From Deltaproteobacteria bacterium (lineage in GTDB: Bacteria; Myxococcota_A; Polyangia; Polyangiales; Houyiibacteriaceae), in NCBI GenBank assembly GCA_027295555.1, contig JAPUKT010000388.1, forward strand, positions 1 through 6,882: a DNA stretch of 6,882 nucleotides, read 5' to 3'. The notes beneath the pieces were generated by a model. The model was not told the DNA's origin. It ran no database searches and was given only the letters and a program-made list of their open reading frames with translations. Positions 5,712 to 6,882 of this stretch are shown here, in pieces. Made by a program: the position numbers and the translations under genes. Position 1 is the first letter of the stretch. Every line of letters begins with the position of its first letter.

Positions 5712-5755
5712 ACCTCTGAGCAACCGAGGTCGAAGCCTGAAAACGAGGCTCAGGC
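5712..5755 (-). promoter_or_regulatory. two tandem hairpins in the murA leader
   Basis: Between the membrane-protein stop and murA the RNA can form GCCTGA/TCAGGC (5735-5740 with 5750-5755, 9-nt loop) and ACCTC/GAGGT (5712-5716 with 5726-5730, 9-nt loop). A third pairing, CTGAGC with GCTCAG, would compete with both. The first stem includes the stop codon of the upstream gene. It may be a processing site, a weak terminator or an attenuator. Stems are only 5-6 bp and no T-run follows. Confidence 0.25.
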
Positions 5756-6403
5756 GAAGAGCATTCCCAAAACGAACGCGACGAACCCCGCCAGGGCGCC
5801 CGATAGCGGCGCCCAAGCCGTTGCCCATTGGAGCCGTCCGGTTGCGTCGAAACCCCGTGACGCGGTGACGACCAGCCCGCCGATCCAAGCGGCGAAGCCG
5901 ATGAGAAGAAGAGTTCCCCAGAAGGGATGGGGCGAAGCGCTCTCCCTCAAAAGCGCCCGATGCTCAGCGGCAAGCTCCTCGGCATCGGCTCCCACGTCGA
6001 TCCCCGTGCGCTGGTGCGCGGCAATGAGACGAGCGATCTGGTCGTGTGCCTCCTCGCGCATGGGATTCGTGGTGCTGTAGAGGAAGCGCGTCGCGGCCGA
6101 GCTTCCCGCAATCGACCGCCAGGCCAGAAGCGCGTCATCGATCCGCCCTTCATCTTCGAGGTCCTTGGCCAAATTCCGAAGGGAAGTGGCTGCGCGCGCC
6201 GGGTACGAGTTGAGTGGAAACGCCCCGCGCATGGCGCGCCGGTAGTGTTCGAGCGCCCGCATCACCTCGCCGTCTTGCTCATAGGCATCGGCGGTCACCA
6301 GCTCCGAGCGGGATTCAGCGACCGTCCGCACACCCACCACTAGGACGAGGATCACGACGACGAGGGCGGCGATAATCCATGGGCGTTCTCGAAGCCACAT
6401 CAT
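5750..6403 (-). CDS. Membrane protein with TPR-like repeats, hypothetical
   Basis: I do not recognise a named family. The 217-aa product has one N-terminal membrane segment (about 9-27), a mostly helical central part (28-158) and two C-terminal membrane segments (about 162-182 and 197-216). The centre carries a TPR-like unit around 38-59 (A-x-x-Y-x-x-x-G then ALEHYRRAM) and a second around 83-98 (DEGRIDDALLAW), suggesting a protein-interaction surface, probably periplasmic or cytoplasmic depending on orientation. The ATG at 6403 overlaps the permease stop in ATGA; a second ATG at 6400 is an alternative. This coupling suggests that it works with the ABC permease upstream, for example as an accessory subunit of an exporter. 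The frame continues upstream to 6586 but only as an overlap of the permease gene. Confidence 0.82.
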   Translation of the reverse strand: MMWLRERPWIIAALVVVILVLVVGVRTVAESRSELVTADAYEQDGEVMRALEHYRRAMRGAFPLNSYPARAATSLRNLAKDLEDEGRIDDALLAWRSIAGSSAATRFLYSTTNPMREEAHDQIARLIAAHQRTGIDVGADAEELAAEHRALLRESASPHPFWGTLLLIGFAAWIGGLVVTASRGFDATGRLQWATAWAPLSGALAGFVAFVLGMLFA

Positions 6404-6882
6404 AAGAAGTCTCGGCGGCGAAAGACGAGCGCCGCGATGAAGAGCGTGACCGTCGCATAGAGCACTGCATACCCCATCGACGTGGCCACATAGGCGAGCG
6501 GCGTGCCGTGCTCGGTTCCATACGTCAGCAGCGTCGTGCGCCCAGGAACGAATAGATTGAAGTTCGGAATGATCTCGGCCAACCAAGTGAGGAAGGTCTT
6601 GATACCGGGACTCAACACGCGCGTCTTCATGGCGACCATGTCATCGGCCGCACGGCCGACCAGCCAGACGCCGAAAGTGAACGCACCAGTCAGGAATGGC
6701 GTCGAAAACGAAGAAAAGAGAAGCGCGACTGCGGTGAGGATCATGACCTCTCCGAGGCTCAGGACCAGCGAAGCCAGGAGTCGGAACAACTCGACGTCCA
6801 CGGTCGAGGAGACCCAGGCACACGTGCAGAGAGCGATCACCGACCAGATCGGCACCACGGTCGTGCCGTCCTTCGCGACGAG
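6400..6882 (-). CDS. ABC-2 type transporter permease, 5' truncated
   Basis: The frame is open through the right edge, so the N-terminus is outside the window; about 160 C-terminal residues are visible (a GTG at 6858 is internal). They are strongly hydrophobic, with membrane segments near PIWSVIALCTCAW, LLASLVLSLGEVMILTAVAL, FLTGAFTFGVWLVG and, after a loop, a C-terminal one ending RRRDFL. The stretch AVALLFSSFSTPFLTGAFTFG and the short Arg/Asp-rich tail (FRRRDF) resemble the ABC-2/NosY-like permeases, which form the membrane channel of exporters and pair with a separate ATPase. The substrate is unknown. Its TGA overlaps the start of the TPR-like membrane gene, so the two are co-translated; the ATPase gene would be expected upstream, to the right of the window. 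Confidence 0.78.
   Translation of the reverse strand, partial: LVAKDGTTVVPIWSVIALCTCAWVSSTVDVELFRLLASLVLSLGEVMILTAVALLFSSFSTPFLTGAFTFGVWLVGRAADDMVAMKTRVLSPGIKTFLTWLAEIIPNFNLFVPGRTTLLTYGTEHGTPLAYVATSMGYAVLYATVTLFIAALVFRRRDFL

Noticed and set aside
5688..5888. N-terminal extension of MurA by 67 residues
   Set aside because: It overlaps the membrane-protein gene, is Arg-rich and unlike any MurA; the GTG at 5687 gives the usual length and alignment.

Overview
The window is GC-rich bacterial DNA densely packed with short-gapped or overlapping genes. The best lineage hint is the gene fragment at the left edge. It encodes the C-terminal tail domain of the AgmX/PglI type, which is characteristic of Myxococcota. 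A short-form HisG directly behind murA, and a 56-aa protein of a type I recall from delta-proteobacteria, fit that placement. I therefore infer a chromosomal region of a myxobacterium or relative; no rRNA or marker gene is present to prove it.

Layout, left to right. (1) 1-392 (+): 3' end of an AgmX/PglI-tail protein. (2) 434-1903 (-): a complete M17 leucyl aminopeptidase (pepA), convergent with the first gene. (3) 1904-2106: a 203-bp divergent intergenic region holding a 6-2-6 inverted repeat. (4) 2107-2277 and 2274-2585 (+): a 56-aa conserved-looking protein whose stop overlaps the start of a secreted ComEA-like helix-hairpin-helix protein. (5) 2604-2633: a perfect 30-bp palindrome immediately in front of a GNAT acetyltransferase gene (2644-3132, +), touching its ribosome binding site. 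(6) 3135-3218: 14 uninterrupted hexamer units filling the gap between the convergent GNAT and miaE genes. (7) 3217-6882 (-): a leftward cluster that reads, in transcription order, ABC-2 permease (5' end outside the window), a membrane protein with TPR-like repeats, murA, hisG and miaE-like.

In the leftward cluster murA, hisG and miaE are almost certainly co-transcribed. murA and hisG overlap by 8 nt, and hisG and the miaE-like gene are separated by 1 nt. MurA makes the first committed peptidoglycan precursor, HisG starts histidine synthesis and MiaE hydroxylates a modified tRNA adenosine, so they share an operon rather than a pathway. The permease and the TPR-like membrane protein overlap by 4 nt and probably form one export or envelope complex. 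A 62-nt gap with possible hairpins separates that pair from murA.

Most of the window is ordinary housekeeping DNA. I see no evidence of a new multi-gene system. The items most worth a second look are the 30-bp palindrome at the GNAT ribosome binding site, the in-phase hexamer array, the miaE gene in the place where hisD often follows hisG, and the coupled small-protein/HhH pair.
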